Positions 1-5,781 are shown, counted from the stretch's first letter. The stretch: 5,781 nt of DNA from Syntrophomonadaceae bacterium (GCA_003561835.1 PWVN01000240.1:1-5781), one strand, 5' to 3'. The notes: generated by a model not told the origin, from the letters alone. Translations and numbers: made by a program.

Positions 1-136
1 CCCACAGCCCTACGGCCCACAACCCATGGCTCACAGCCGGCGGCCCACAGCCCTGAGCCTCACAGCCCGGCGGCTCACAACCCGGGGAGCTTACAACCCG
101 GACAGCTCAAACCCGGGCAGCTTACAACCCGGCACG
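1..136. repeat. Degenerate tandem array of a 14-16 bp unit (minisatellite)
   Basis: About nine head-to-tail copies can be read, starting at 1, 16, 30, 44, 58, 74, 90, 106 and 121. The consensus is roughly CYCACARCCCGGNNG (Y = C/T, R = A/G). The copies nearest the gene (74-136) are the most alike and have the form CTTACAACCCGG. The array runs off the left edge, so its full length is unknown. The unit length varies and is not a multiple of three, so a translated product would change frame from copy to copy; this argues for non-coding DNA. Two frames nevertheless stay open across it: the frame of the downstream gene, and a second that ends at the TGA at 152-154. The array stops just before the ribosome site of the glycosyltransferase gene, so it probably lies in its leader or promoter region. 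Confidence 0.8.
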
Positions 137-137
137 A

Positions 138-145
138 AAGGAAGG
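138..145 (+). promoter_or_regulatory. Ribosome binding site of the glycosyltransferase array gene
   Basis: AAGGAAGG lies five bases before the ATG at 151. It decides the start: the frame is open all the way to the left edge, but only this ATG has a good ribosome site, and the protein after it begins exactly where the module homology begins (MTHYYCS, matching MTRYYCS of module 2). Confidence 0.75.
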
Positions 146-150
146 TTCTC

Positions 151-2058
151 ATGACCCATTACTACTGTTCAAGCATTAGCAAAGGCTATGCATACAGGGG
201 CCTGCTCCTGTACGAATCCCTCCTGCGCTGGGACCGGGACCTTCACTTCTTCATCATCTGCCTAAACGACGAGGTCAAGGTGCTTTACGAAAAGATGGGC
301 CTTAAAAAGGCCACCCTAATCCCTCTGTCCGCCGTGGAGGAGGAAGACCCCGGGCTGCTGCAAGCGAAGAAAACCAGGAACCAGCAGGAATATGCCTGGA
401 CCTCCAAGGCCTCCGTCATCCTCCATATCCTCAAGCACTTTCCGGAGGTGGACCGCCTTCTCTGGCTGGACGGCGATACCTATTTCTTCTCCGAACCCGA
501 CCCCATCTTCGCGGAGTGGGGTTCGTCCTCCATCCTTTTGAATGAGGGGAGATGGGAAAGCAAGGACCGAAAAAAAGTACAGCGCTTCGGCAGGTACAAC
601 ACGGGTCTGCTGGGGTTTAAAAGGGATGAAAATGCCTTCGAGTGCCTGAACTGGTTTCGCAGCAGGCTCCTGGAGTGGTGTTTTGCCAGGCACAATAAAA
701 GGCTGTGGAGCGACCAGGTCTATGCCGATGACTGGCCCGAGAGGTTTCGAGAGGTGGGCGTCATCAGGCACCCGGGGGTCAATGTTACCCCTCCCATGAT
801 CAGGGGCCTTAAGGTGACCCGGAAGGGCGGCCATGTGTACCTGGACGGGCACAAACTGGTCTTTTACCACTATTCCCAGTTCACCTACTACAACGGCACG
901 GAATTCGAACTCTGCCGCTTCGTCCGCCAGTTCTCCGACCAGGTCATAGAAGGGGTGTACCTCCCCTACATCCGGGCCTGCAGGGACGTCATGGAGAGGA
1001 TCCGGAAAATCGACGGGGATTTTTACCGGCCGGCCAATCCTAAAGATGAGTACATCAGCAATTACTTCAACCTGGATCAAAAGCCCGGAAAGGGGGGGTG
1101 CCTCATGACCCGCTATTACTGCTCCATCTTCAGCAGGGAGTATGCCTGCAAAGGGTTGGCCCTGTACCACTCCCTCCTGCGCTGGGATCGGGATTTCCAT
1201 TTTTTCTTCGTCTGCCTGCACCATGAGGCAGGGGAGCTCTTTGAGAGGATGGGCTTAAAGCACGCCACCATCCTCCCCCTGTCCGCGGTGGAAGAGAAAG
1301 ACCCCGGGCTTGAGGCGGTAAAGAAAAGCCGCAGTGACAAGGAATACATCTGGACGTCCAAGGCCTCGGTCATCCTCCATATCCTGGAGAACTACCCGCA
1401 TGTGGACCGTATCGTCTGGCTGGACGGGGACACCTTCTTCTACTCCTGTCCGGAGCCGATTTTTCGGGAATGGGGCCAGTACTCCATCCTGCTTACCGGG
1501 GAAAGGTGGGGGAAAAAGAACAGCAAGAAAATGCAGCGATACGGCAAGTTCAATACCGGCTTCATGGGGTTTGCACGAGACGGGCAGGCCCTTGAAGCCC
1601 TGAACTGGTTCCGGAAAAAGCTGATCAGGTGGTGCCACGACAGGCACGAAAGGAACCTCTGGAGCGACCAGCTGTACGTGAATGACTGGCCCAAGCGCTT
1701 CAAAAACGTGGGCGTGGTCAAGCATCCGGGTGTCAATGTGACCCCCTATTTCATCAGGGGCTGCAAAGTGGCGAAAGAGGGCGGCCATGTATATGTAAAC
1801 GGGGAAAAGCTCATCCTGTACCACCCTTACGGGTTCCGGTACTACGACGGCAGGGAATTTGACCTCTGCAGCTACGTGATGTCCTTCGCCGACGATGTCC
1901 TCAAATGGGTTTACCTCCCCTATATCCAGGCGGTAAGCGGCATCATGGGACAGATACAAAAGGTTGACAGAGGTTTCTACCGGGAAACCCGCCCCAAAGA
2001 ACACCTCATAAGAAACTATTTCAACCTGGAGGCCAACCGGAATACCGATGAGGGGCGC
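151..2058 (+). repeat. Direct intragenic duplication, 954 bp unit x 2 (modules 1 and 2)
   Basis: The halves 151-1104 and 1105-2058 align without gaps at an offset of exactly 954 bases (318 codons). By hand about 59% of residues are identical, and exact 17-base stretches are shared, for example TCCCTCCTGCGCTGGGA at 217 and 1171, and GTCATCCTCCATATCCT at 415 and 1369. The similarity also reaches back into the leader: CTCATGACCC occurs at 148-157 and 1102-1111, each preceded by CCCGG and a GAAAGG-type purine run. This suggests that the duplicated unit was a whole gene with its own ribosome site. Confidence 0.85.
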
Positions 2059-2916
2059 TTGCACATCTGCACGCTCCTCACCGGGGATTATGCCATCCAG
2101 GGCCTGGCCCTCTACAACTCCCTGCTCAGGCACACGCCCCGGTTCTGCCTCTGGGTCCTCTGCGTTGACGACACCGCCTACGACCTGCTGCAAGCCATGG
2201 AACTCCCCCACGTGACCCTGCTCAGCCTGAAGAACCTCCAAAACAAGAGGCTGGCCAGGGTCCAGCGGCAGAGGCAGATCCATGAGTTCTGCTGGACTTT
2301 AAAGCCCTGGCTCCTCTCCTATCTCCTGAAAAACAATTACGGTATGAAATCCGTCCTGTACGTAGATGCCGATGTCTTCTTCTTCAGGGACGCCGAGGAG
2401 GTCTTCGCCGAATGGGGAGAGCATTCCGTCTTTCTCACGCGGCTTAGCCTCAGCCCCGGGTGGGAGGAAAAGGTGGGGAAATACTCGGCGGGGTTGATCG
2501 GCTTCAGAAGAGATGAAACGGGAAGGAAGTGCCTCGGGTCATGGCGTGAGAAATGCCTGAAATGGTGTTTTGACCGGAGAGAATACGGGCTGTGGGGGGA
2601 CCAGAAATACCTGGACGATTGGCCCAAGTCCTTTTCCTCCCTCAAGGTGTCCGGCAACATAGGCATAAACGCCGGGCCCTGGAATATAAAGAAGGCCCGG
2701 GTATGCCCGGAAGGCGGCGGCATCCGGGTGGACGGCCGGGAGCTGGTCTGCTATCACTTCAGCGGGTTTAAAATCACTGCAGACAATGACTTTACACCGT
2801 GCACAAGGAAACGGCTGCCCGGAAAGGTCAGGCCCATCTACTCCGTCTACGAAGAAGAGGTCAGAGCCGCCGCTGCCCGGATAAAATCCCTGGACGGGGG
2901 CTTCTCTGTCAAATAA
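151..2916 (+). CDS. Three-module GT-A-type glycosyltransferase (tandem fusion)
   Basis: The 921-residue protein contains three copies of a nucleotide-sugar transferase-like domain: residues 1-318, 319-636 and 637-921. Each has an acidic DxD-type motif after a hydrophobic strand (DGD 107-109, DGD 425-427, DAD 739-741), expected to bind metal and the sugar nucleotide. Each also has an upstream E-x-x-WT-x-K motif (80-86, 398-404, 712-718), a Y/F-x-x-G-x-x-GF-x-RD stretch (149-159, 467-477, 778-788), and a W-[SG]-DQ-x-Y-x-x-DWP block (186-195, 504-513, 815-824). These match a family usually annotated as glycosyltransferase or nucleotide-diphospho-sugar transferase, normally a single domain of about 300 residues. 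No signal peptide or membrane span is visible, so it is probably cytoplasmic. Modules 1 and 2 share about 184 of 310 aligned residues; module 3 keeps the more usual GDQKYLDDWP and GPWN forms. Substrate and acceptor are unknown. The reading frame across modules 1 and 2 depends on a G7 run at 1092-1098, so the gene may really be two overlapping genes. Confidence 0.85.
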   Translation: MTHYYCSSISKGYAYRGLLLYESLLRWDRDLHFFIICLNDEVKVLYEKMGLKKATLIPLSAVEEEDPGLLQAKKTRNQQEYAWTSKASVILHILKHFPEVDRLLWLDGDTYFFSEPDPIFAEWGSSSILLNEGRWESKDRKKVQRFGRYNTGLLGFKRDENAFECLNWFRSRLLEWCFARHNKRLWSDQVYADDWPERFREVGVIRHPGVNVTPPMIRGLKVTRKGGHVYLDGHKLVFYHYSQFTYYNGTEFELCRFVRQFSDQVIEGVYLPYIRACRDVMERIRKIDGDFYRPANPKDEYISNYFNLDQKPGKGGCLMTRYYCSIFSREYACKGLALYHSLLRWDRDFHFFFVCLHHEAGELFERMGLKHATILPLSAVEEKDPGLEAVKKSRSDKEYIWTSKASVILHILENYPHVDRIVWLDGDTFFYSCPEPIFREWGQYSILLTGERWGKKNSKKMQRYGKFNTGFMGFARDGQALEALNWFRKKLIRWCHDRHERNLWSDQLYVNDWPKRFKNVGVVKHPGVNVTPYFIRGCKVAKEGGHVYVNGEKLILYHPYGFRYYDGREFDLCSYVMSFADDVLKWVYLPYIQAVSGIMGQIQKVDRGFYRETRPKEHLIRNYFNLEANRNTDEGRLHICTLLTGDYAIQGLALYNSLLRHTPRFCLWVLCVDDTAYDLLQAMELPHVTLLSLKNLQNKRLARVQRQRQIHEFCWTLKPWLLSYLLKNNYGMKSVLYVDADVFFFRDAEEVFAEWGEHSVFLTRLSLSPGWEEKVGKYSAGLIGFRRDETGRKCLGSWREKCLKWCFDRREYGLWGDQKYLDDWPKSFSSLKVSGNIGINAGPWNIKKARVCPEGGGIRVDGRELVCYHFSGFKITADNDFTPCTRKRLPGKVRPIYSVYEEEVRAAAARIKSLDGGFSVK
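1088..1107 (+). promoter_or_regulatory. Internal ribosome site and start codon of module 2, with G7 run
   Basis: GAAAGGGGGGG (1088-1098) lies six bases before an in-frame ATG at 1105-1107, where module 2 homology begins. It looks like a functional or relic ribosome site and could give a separate 603-residue protein with modules 2 and 3. The ATG is part of an ATGA: with six instead of seven G, the module 1 frame would stop at the TGA at 1106-1108, giving the four-base start/stop overlap typical of translationally coupled genes. Whether it is used in the present form is not known. Confidence 0.5.
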
Positions 2917-2949
2917 CCTAAGGCTCTAGTGCCTCGAGAAAAGATGTAA

Positions 2950-3081
2950 GGATGTACAAATCAAACACTGGTGGGCCTCAATGCAGCAGTTTTTCTCATG
3001 ATGCTGGGTGTCGGCATGATCGTGGCCCTGCTCCCTCAACGGGTAATGGACCTGTCGGGTTCCGATGCAGTGGTGGGGAAA
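2950..3081 (+). pseudogene. Decayed N-terminal fragment of an MFS transporter
   Basis: In the frame after the TAA at 2947-2949, about 43 codons read like the first membrane helix of a major-facilitator permease: VGLNAAVFLMMLGVG, then MIVALLPQRVMDLSGS (about 2971-3063), followed by DAVVGK. In intact MFS exporters this is followed by a second helix and a conserved loop; here the similarity ends near 3081, and the frame runs on to a TGA at 3139-3141 inside the 3' end of the opposite MATE gene. No in-frame ATG precedes the helix. An ATG at 2952 is in another frame and would join it if one G near 2970-2971 were missing, so a frameshift as well as truncation is possible. It is too short to work as a transporter. 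A short real membrane peptide is a less likely alternative. The family assignment is by eye. Confidence 0.6.
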
Positions 3082-3100
3082 CCACAGCCCTCTGCGCTTC

Positions 3101-4459
3101 TTAACGGTATGCCGACAGCAAGACCCTTTTTTGGTTCCTGACTTCCCGCATAATCCAGTACAGGGTTAAGAGGGAGGAGCCGATATCCGCCACCGGTCCG
3201 GCCGTCCAGACCCCCGGCAGCCCCAGGAACCTGGGTAGGATGAGGATGGCGGGGATCAGCAGGATGAGCTGCCTTGACAGGCTCAAAAACATGGCCTGCT
3301 TTGGCTTGCCGATGGCCTGGAAAAAGTTTGCGCAGACCACCTGGAATCCGATGACAGGCAGCAGGGCCAGAAATGTCCTCAAACCGTTGACACCGATCTT
3401 TACCAGTTCCGGGTCCTTGCCGCTGAAGAGGCCGATGAGCTGGCCGGGGATCAGCATAATCACGATAAAGCCGGCCGTCGCCACAAAGGTCGCTGCCAGA
3501 ACGGCCAATTTCAGGGCTTCCAGCACCCTTTCATACTGCTTCGCCCCGTAGTTGTACCCGATGATGGGCTGGACCCCCTGGCTTATGCCGAAGATGGGCA
3601 TCAGGATCATGGTGGAGATGCTGTGGATGATTCCCATGGCCGAGATGGCCAGGTCCCCGCCGTAAAAGAGAAGGCTGTTGTTCAGTACCACCATCAACAG
3701 GCTGTTCCCGAGGTGCTTGGCGAAGGGTGGGGAACCGATGACCAGGATCCTTCCCACTATGGATTTTTGCAGCGCAAAGTATTTCAGGCGAATTTTCAAG
3801 GTGCTCCGGCCCCGCAGGTAATAGGCCAGGACCCAAACCGCCGAAACGGCCTGAGAGAGCACGGTAGCGGTGGCGGCGCCCCGGACCCCCATTCCCAGGG
3901 CAAAGATAAAGATGGGGTCCAGGATGATGTTCAGGGCGGCGCCGATCAGCATGGTGAGCATGGCCGTGCGGGGGTTGCCCTCGGCCCGGATGAAATTGTT
4001 CATGCCAAAACCGATGCTCTGGAAGACGGCCCCCAGAAGGATAATGCTCATGTAGTCCCGGGCGTAGGGCAGGGTGCTGCTGCTCGCTCCGAAGAGTTTC
4101 AGCAGGGGGTCAATGAAGACCAGGCCCGCAGCGGAGATGGCCAGGGAAATGAGGATCAACAGGACGATCCCGTTCCCCATCACCTTTTCCGCCTCATCCT
4201 TCTGCTGCTCCCCCAGCTTGATGGAAATCAGGGCATTGGCGCCCAGGCCGATGAGGGTCCCGAAGGCCATCAGCAGCAGCATGATGGGGAAGACCACGGT
4301 GATGCCCGCAATTCCCAGGGCCCCCGCACTCCAGCCGATATAGATCCGGTCAACGATATTGTAAACGGAGTATACCATCATCCCCACGATGGCCGGCAGC
4401 GAAAATTTCATGATCAGATGGGGTATCCTCCCCTGGCCAAGCTGCTCCGAGTGATCCAT
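3101..4459 (-). CDS. MATE-family multidrug/cation antiporter (MepA-like)
   Basis: This is a polytopic membrane protein of 452 residues, the usual MATE length, with about twelve hydrophobic segments in two similar halves. MATE proteins export drugs or cationic compounds in exchange for Na+ or H+. Family signatures counted from the chosen start: FSLPAIVGMMVYSVYNIVDR in helix 1 (residues 19-38), RAEGNPR (158-164) followed by LNIILDPIFIF (177-187), then in the second half GISQGVQPIIGYNYGA (291-306) and QAIGKP (381-386). The pattern resembles the MepA-like branch found in Firmicutes, but the substrate cannot be told. Two ATGs lie side by side at 4462 and 4459. The second is chosen because GGGAGG (4465-4470) is five bases from it but only two from the first. 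It lies 19 bases downstream of the marR stop on the same strand, so the two are almost certainly one operon under the marR promoter. Its 3' end converges on the MFS remnant. Confidence 0.93.
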   Translation of the reverse strand: MDHSEQLGQGRIPHLIMKFSLPAIVGMMVYSVYNIVDRIYIGWSAGALGIAGITVVFPIMLLLMAFGTLIGLGANALISIKLGEQQKDEAEKVMGNGIVLLILISLAISAAGLVFIDPLLKLFGASSSTLPYARDYMSIILLGAVFQSIGFGMNNFIRAEGNPRTAMLTMLIGAALNIILDPIFIFALGMGVRGAATATVLSQAVSAVWVLAYYLRGRSTLKIRLKYFALQKSIVGRILVIGSPPFAKHLGNSLLMVVLNNSLLFYGGDLAISAMGIIHSISTMILMPIFGISQGVQPIIGYNYGAKQYERVLEALKLAVLAATFVATAGFIVIMLIPGQLIGLFSGKDPELVKIGVNGLRTFLALLPVIGFQVVCANFFQAIGKPKQAMFLSLSRQLILLIPAILILPRFLGLPGVWTAGPVADIGSSLLTLYWIMREVRNQKRVLLSAYR

Positions 4460-4464
4460 CATAT

Positions 4465-4470
4465 CCTCCC
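4465..4470 (-). promoter_or_regulatory. Ribosome binding site of the MATE gene
   Basis: GGGAGG on the minus strand is followed by ATATGATG, two adjacent in-frame ATGs. Spacing is two bases to the first and five to the second, so the second (4459) is the better start. The protein would be 452 rather than 453 residues. Confidence 0.7.
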
Positions 4471-4478
4471 TGTTTGCC

Positions 4479-4919
4479 CTAGAGTTTTTTTATCGTCTTC
4501 ACCATCGCCGCGATGCACCGGTGGAACTCTGCCACCTCCCCGGCACCGGCGGCCCGGAACCGCTCCCGGAAGTTCTCGGTGAACCGGTCCATCATCTGCC
4601 CGTAATACTCTTCCCCTTTTGCCGTGAGGCGCAGCAGGGCCTTTCGCCGATCCGCCGGGTCCGTCTGTCTGGCCACGAAACCCATCTCTACGAGAGAATC
4701 GATAAGGGTGGTCAGGCTCCCCTTGCGCATATCAAGGTATTTGCCCAACTCCGTGGCAATGGCCGGTTCCTTTTTCTTGATAAAAAACAGAGCCAGCTTC
4801 TGATTTTTATTGCATTTATACCCGCCGATATCCTGGCGAAACACCGACACGAATTTCTGGTGGTAGTTTGACATGAACTCAAACAGCAAGGTTTGTATGT
4901 CATGTAAAGGCTCTTCCAT
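4479..4919 (-). CDS. MarR-family transcriptional regulator
   Basis: A 146-residue winged-helix protein, the normal MarR size, expected to act as a dimeric DNA-binding repressor relieved by small ligands. The N-terminal helix (about 5-30) and the C-terminal helix (about 104-146) would form the dimer interface. The DNA-binding core runs from IATELGKYLDMRKGSLTTL (54-72, helix-turn-helix) through DSLVEMGFVARQTDPADRR (74-92) to the wing ending LRLTAKG (96-102); DPADRR is the usual wing signature. The frame is open further upstream to 5120, but ATG 4919 is chosen: GGTGA lies seven bases before it, the protein start fits the family, and the promoter predicts a transcript start near 4962. An alternative ATG at 4952 would leave only about ten bases of leader and has no good ribosome site. 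It is first in an operon with the MATE gene, whose expression it probably controls. Confidence 0.9.
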   Translation of the reverse strand: MEEPLHDIQTLLFEFMSNYHQKFVSVFRQDIGGYKCNKNQKLALFFIKKKEPAIATELGKYLDMRKGSLTTLIDSLVEMGFVARQTDPADRRKALLRLTAKGEEYYGQMMDRFTENFRERFRAAGAGEVAEFHRCIAAMVKTIKKL

Positions 4920-4944
4920 TACCCCTTCACCATCCTTGAGGATA

Positions 4945-4975
4945 TTAGTCATTATTCTTACTGTTAGTATTCTAA
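4945..4975. promoter_or_regulatory. Candidate MarR operator region
   Basis: TTAG-TATT-CTAA (4964-4975) is a small inverted repeat lying on the -10 box of the marR promoter. A second TTAGT occurs at 4945-4949, 19 bases away, just downstream of the predicted transcript start. MarR proteins usually bind AT-rich palindromes over their own promoter, so this would fit autorepression. The arms are only four bases, so the call is tentative. Confidence 0.4.
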
Positions 4976-4997
4976 TTAAATTTTGGGGAAAAGTCAA
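4969..4997 (-). promoter_or_regulatory. Sigma-A-type promoter of the marR-MATE operon
   Basis: On the minus strand, TTGACT (4997-4992) is followed after exactly 17 bases by TAGAAT (4974-4969). These match TTGACA and TATAAT at five of six positions each. The spacer is AT-rich. The predicted transcript start near 4962 leaves a leader of about 43 bases before the marR ATG at 4919. Confidence 0.75.
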
Positions 4998-5019
4998 TAC
5001 AGGATTCTGAGGGCAGGAG

Positions 5020-5048
5020 TTGTAGAAAATTAAGAGAAGAAGTAAAGT
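5020..5048 (+). promoter_or_regulatory. Weak candidate promoter for the fetA-fetB operon
   Basis: TTGTAG (5020-5025), 17 bases, then TAAAGT (5043-5048) is the best plus-strand pairing seen in the divergent spacer. The boxes match consensus at only three and four of six positions. The distance to the GTG at 5079 is suitable. An activator-dependent or different promoter is equally possible. Confidence 0.25.
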
Positions 5049-5063
5049 CAAAATGATGCACTG

Positions 5064-5071
5064 AAGGGAGG
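5064..5071 (+). promoter_or_regulatory. Ribosome binding site of the ABC ATPase gene
   Basis: AAGGGAGG ends seven bases before the GTG at 5079-5081. It supports this non-ATG start; the nearby ATGs at 5053 and 5056 run into a TGA at 5062 and are in another frame. Confidence 0.75.
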
Positions 5072-5078
5072 TTCGCCG

Positions 5079-5729
5079 GTGTTTTCCCTGCGAGGCGTCA
5101 AATACAAGGATATCCTCCAAATCGAAGCCCTGGACATTCCAGGAGGCCAGGTGACCAGCATTTTCGGGGAGAGCGGCAGCGGGAAAACGACCCTGCTGCG
5201 GCTGTTGAACAAACTGGCCAGCTGTGACAGGGGAGAAATACGGTACAATGATGTACCCATTGAGGAGATGGACTCCGTTGAGCTGAGGCGGAAGGTGGTG
5301 ATGCTCCCCCAGTCCCCCGCCCTATTCCCCGGGAGCATACGGGATAACCTGCTCCTGGGGCTCAAATTCGCCGAGAAACCCCTGGTTTCGGATGACCGCC
5401 TCCGGGAGGCCCTGGGGTTTATCCGGCTGAACAAGGATTTGCATGAGGATGCCGGGAAACTCTCCGGGGGAGAAAAACAGCGGGTGGCCCTGGCGAGGGT
5501 TATGCTGCTGCAGCCCGAAGCCTTCCTGCTGGACGAGCCCTCCTCGGCCCTGGACGAAGATACGGAGCACCTGATTATCCGGGCCCTGGCGGGCCATGCA
5601 AGAGAACATCAGCGAACGATGGTCATGGTAACCCACTCGAAAAGGATCGCATCGGAATTCTCCGATGAGGTCGTCGAGATCAGCGGGGGCAGGATTGTGG
5701 GCCAAAGGAAGGTGGTGCGAAATGGCTGA
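5079..5729 (+). CDS. fetA: ABC transporter ATP-binding protein, FetA/YbbL-like
   Basis: The 216-residue protein is a complete ABC nucleotide-binding domain that would power a membrane permease from the cytoplasmic face. Walker A is GESGSGKTT (30-38), the Q-loop glutamine is Q78 in MLPQSPALFPGSIRDN, the signature is LSGGEKQR (128-135), Walker B is AFLLDEP (148-154) with catalytic E153, the D-loop is SALD (156-159) and the switch histidine is H186. The compact length (E. coli FetA is about 225 residues) and the PALFPGSIRDNL stretch resemble the FetA/YbbL group, whose E. coli member forms an iron exporter with FetB. The start is GTG with a good ribosome site. Its stop overlaps the next gene by eight bases, so the two are translationally coupled. 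It is divergent from marR with 159 bases between starts. The iron role is taken from the family and from the next gene; the transported ion is not shown here. Confidence 0.87.
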   Translation: MFSLRGVKYKDILQIEALDIPGGQVTSIFGESGSGKTTLLRLLNKLASCDRGEIRYNDVPIEEMDSVELRRKVVMLPQSPALFPGSIRDNLLLGLKFAEKPLVSDDRLREALGFIRLNKDLHEDAGKLSGGEKQRVALARVMLLQPEAFLLDEPSSALDEDTEHLIIRALAGHAREHQRTMVMVTHSKRIASEFSDEVVEISGGRIVGQRKVVRNG

Positions 5730-5781
5730 AGTAATCGACCTGCAATTGGGGCAGATGGTATCGGCCTATATCTTTATCATC
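5722..5781 (+). CDS. fetB: FetB-like (UPF0014) ABC permease, N-terminal fragment
   Basis: Only the first 20 codons are present; the gene runs off the right edge. The ATG at 5722 overlaps the end of the ATPase gene by eight bases (stop at 5727-5729) and is preceded by AGGTGG (5710-5715) at six bases. The peptide MAEVIDLQLGQMVSAYIFII has a short polar start and then the beginning of a hydrophobic helix, as in Firmicute FetB permeases. The identification rests on this resemblance and on the coupling to a FetA-like ATPase, so the product name is probable rather than certain. Confidence 0.65.
   Translation, partial: MAEVIDLQLGQMVSAYIFII

Noticed and set aside
1..136. CRISPR array
   Set aside because: Units are only 14-16 bp, imperfect and directly adjacent, with no spacers of constant length.
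316..2283. Long antisense open frames (316-1224 and 1255-2283, minus strand, 302 and 342 codons)
   Set aside because: They lie opposite the glycosyltransferase modules and resemble each other because modules 1 and 2 are duplicates. Their proteins are low-complexity in Pro, Val and Gly with no recognisable motif, as expected from GC-rich codon bias.
2917..3100. Rho-independent terminators between the convergent genes
   Set aside because: AGGC-TCTAGT-GCCT (near 2920-2933) and GTGGT-GGGGAA-ACCAC (near 3071) have stems of only four or five pairs and no following T run on either strand.
3623..4582. 319-codon plus-strand frame opposite the MATE gene and the end of marR
   Set aside because: Translation is rich in Gln, Asp, Gly and His with no domain. 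It covers two well-supported genes on the other strand.
4920..5120. Longer marR start at 5120, adding 67 residues with a hydrophobic run
   Set aside because: The extension translates the AT-rich promoter region, overlaps the fetA start, and precedes the predicted transcript start near 4962.
5322..5705. 127-codon minus-strand frame opposite the ABC ATPase gene
   Set aside because: It is a shadow of a gene with every ABC motif intact; no ribosome site or domain was seen.

Overview
The window looks like part of a bacterial chromosome from a moderately GC-rich, low-complexity-tolerant Gram-positive anaerobe (Clostridia, perhaps Peptococcaceae-like). This is an inference from strong GGAGG-type ribosome sites, a GTG start, and the flavour of the proteins; no rRNA or other taxonomic marker is present, so treat it as a guess.

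Layout. (1) 1-136: a degenerate tandem array of a 14-16 bp unit that runs off the left edge. (2) 151-2916, + strand: one very long open frame made of three glycosyltransferase-like modules in tandem. Modules 1 and 2 are both exactly 318 residues and about 59% identical without gaps; module 3 is shorter and more divergent. The module 1/2 junction carries a run of seven G directly before an ATGA. Removing one G would end module 1 at the TGA overlapping the ATG of module 2, so the fusion depends on one base. (3) 2917-3100: a gap holding a decayed N-terminal fragment of a major-facilitator (MFS) transporter, with no convincing terminator. (4) 4919-3101, - strand: a two-gene operon of a MarR-family repressor followed 19 bases later by a MATE-family multidrug/cation antiporter. 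It has a clear sigma-A-type promoter whose -10 box overlaps a small palindrome. (5) 5079-5781, + strand: a divergent operon encoding an ABC ATPase of the FetA/YbbL type and the first 20 codons of a FetB-like (UPF0014) permease, cut by the right edge.

How the genes fit together. The MarR-MATE pair is a classic self-regulated efflux unit: the regulator probably represses its own promoter and releases it on binding a toxic ligand. The FetA/FetB pair is a putative metal (iron) exporter that shares the 159-base divergent spacer with marR, so co-regulation is possible but not shown. The glycosyltransferase array is functionally separate; it probably modifies a surface polysaccharide or glycoprotein, but neither donor nor acceptor can be read from the sequence. 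The most unusual items are the single-base fusion switch between modules 1 and 2 and the minisatellite in front of the array.
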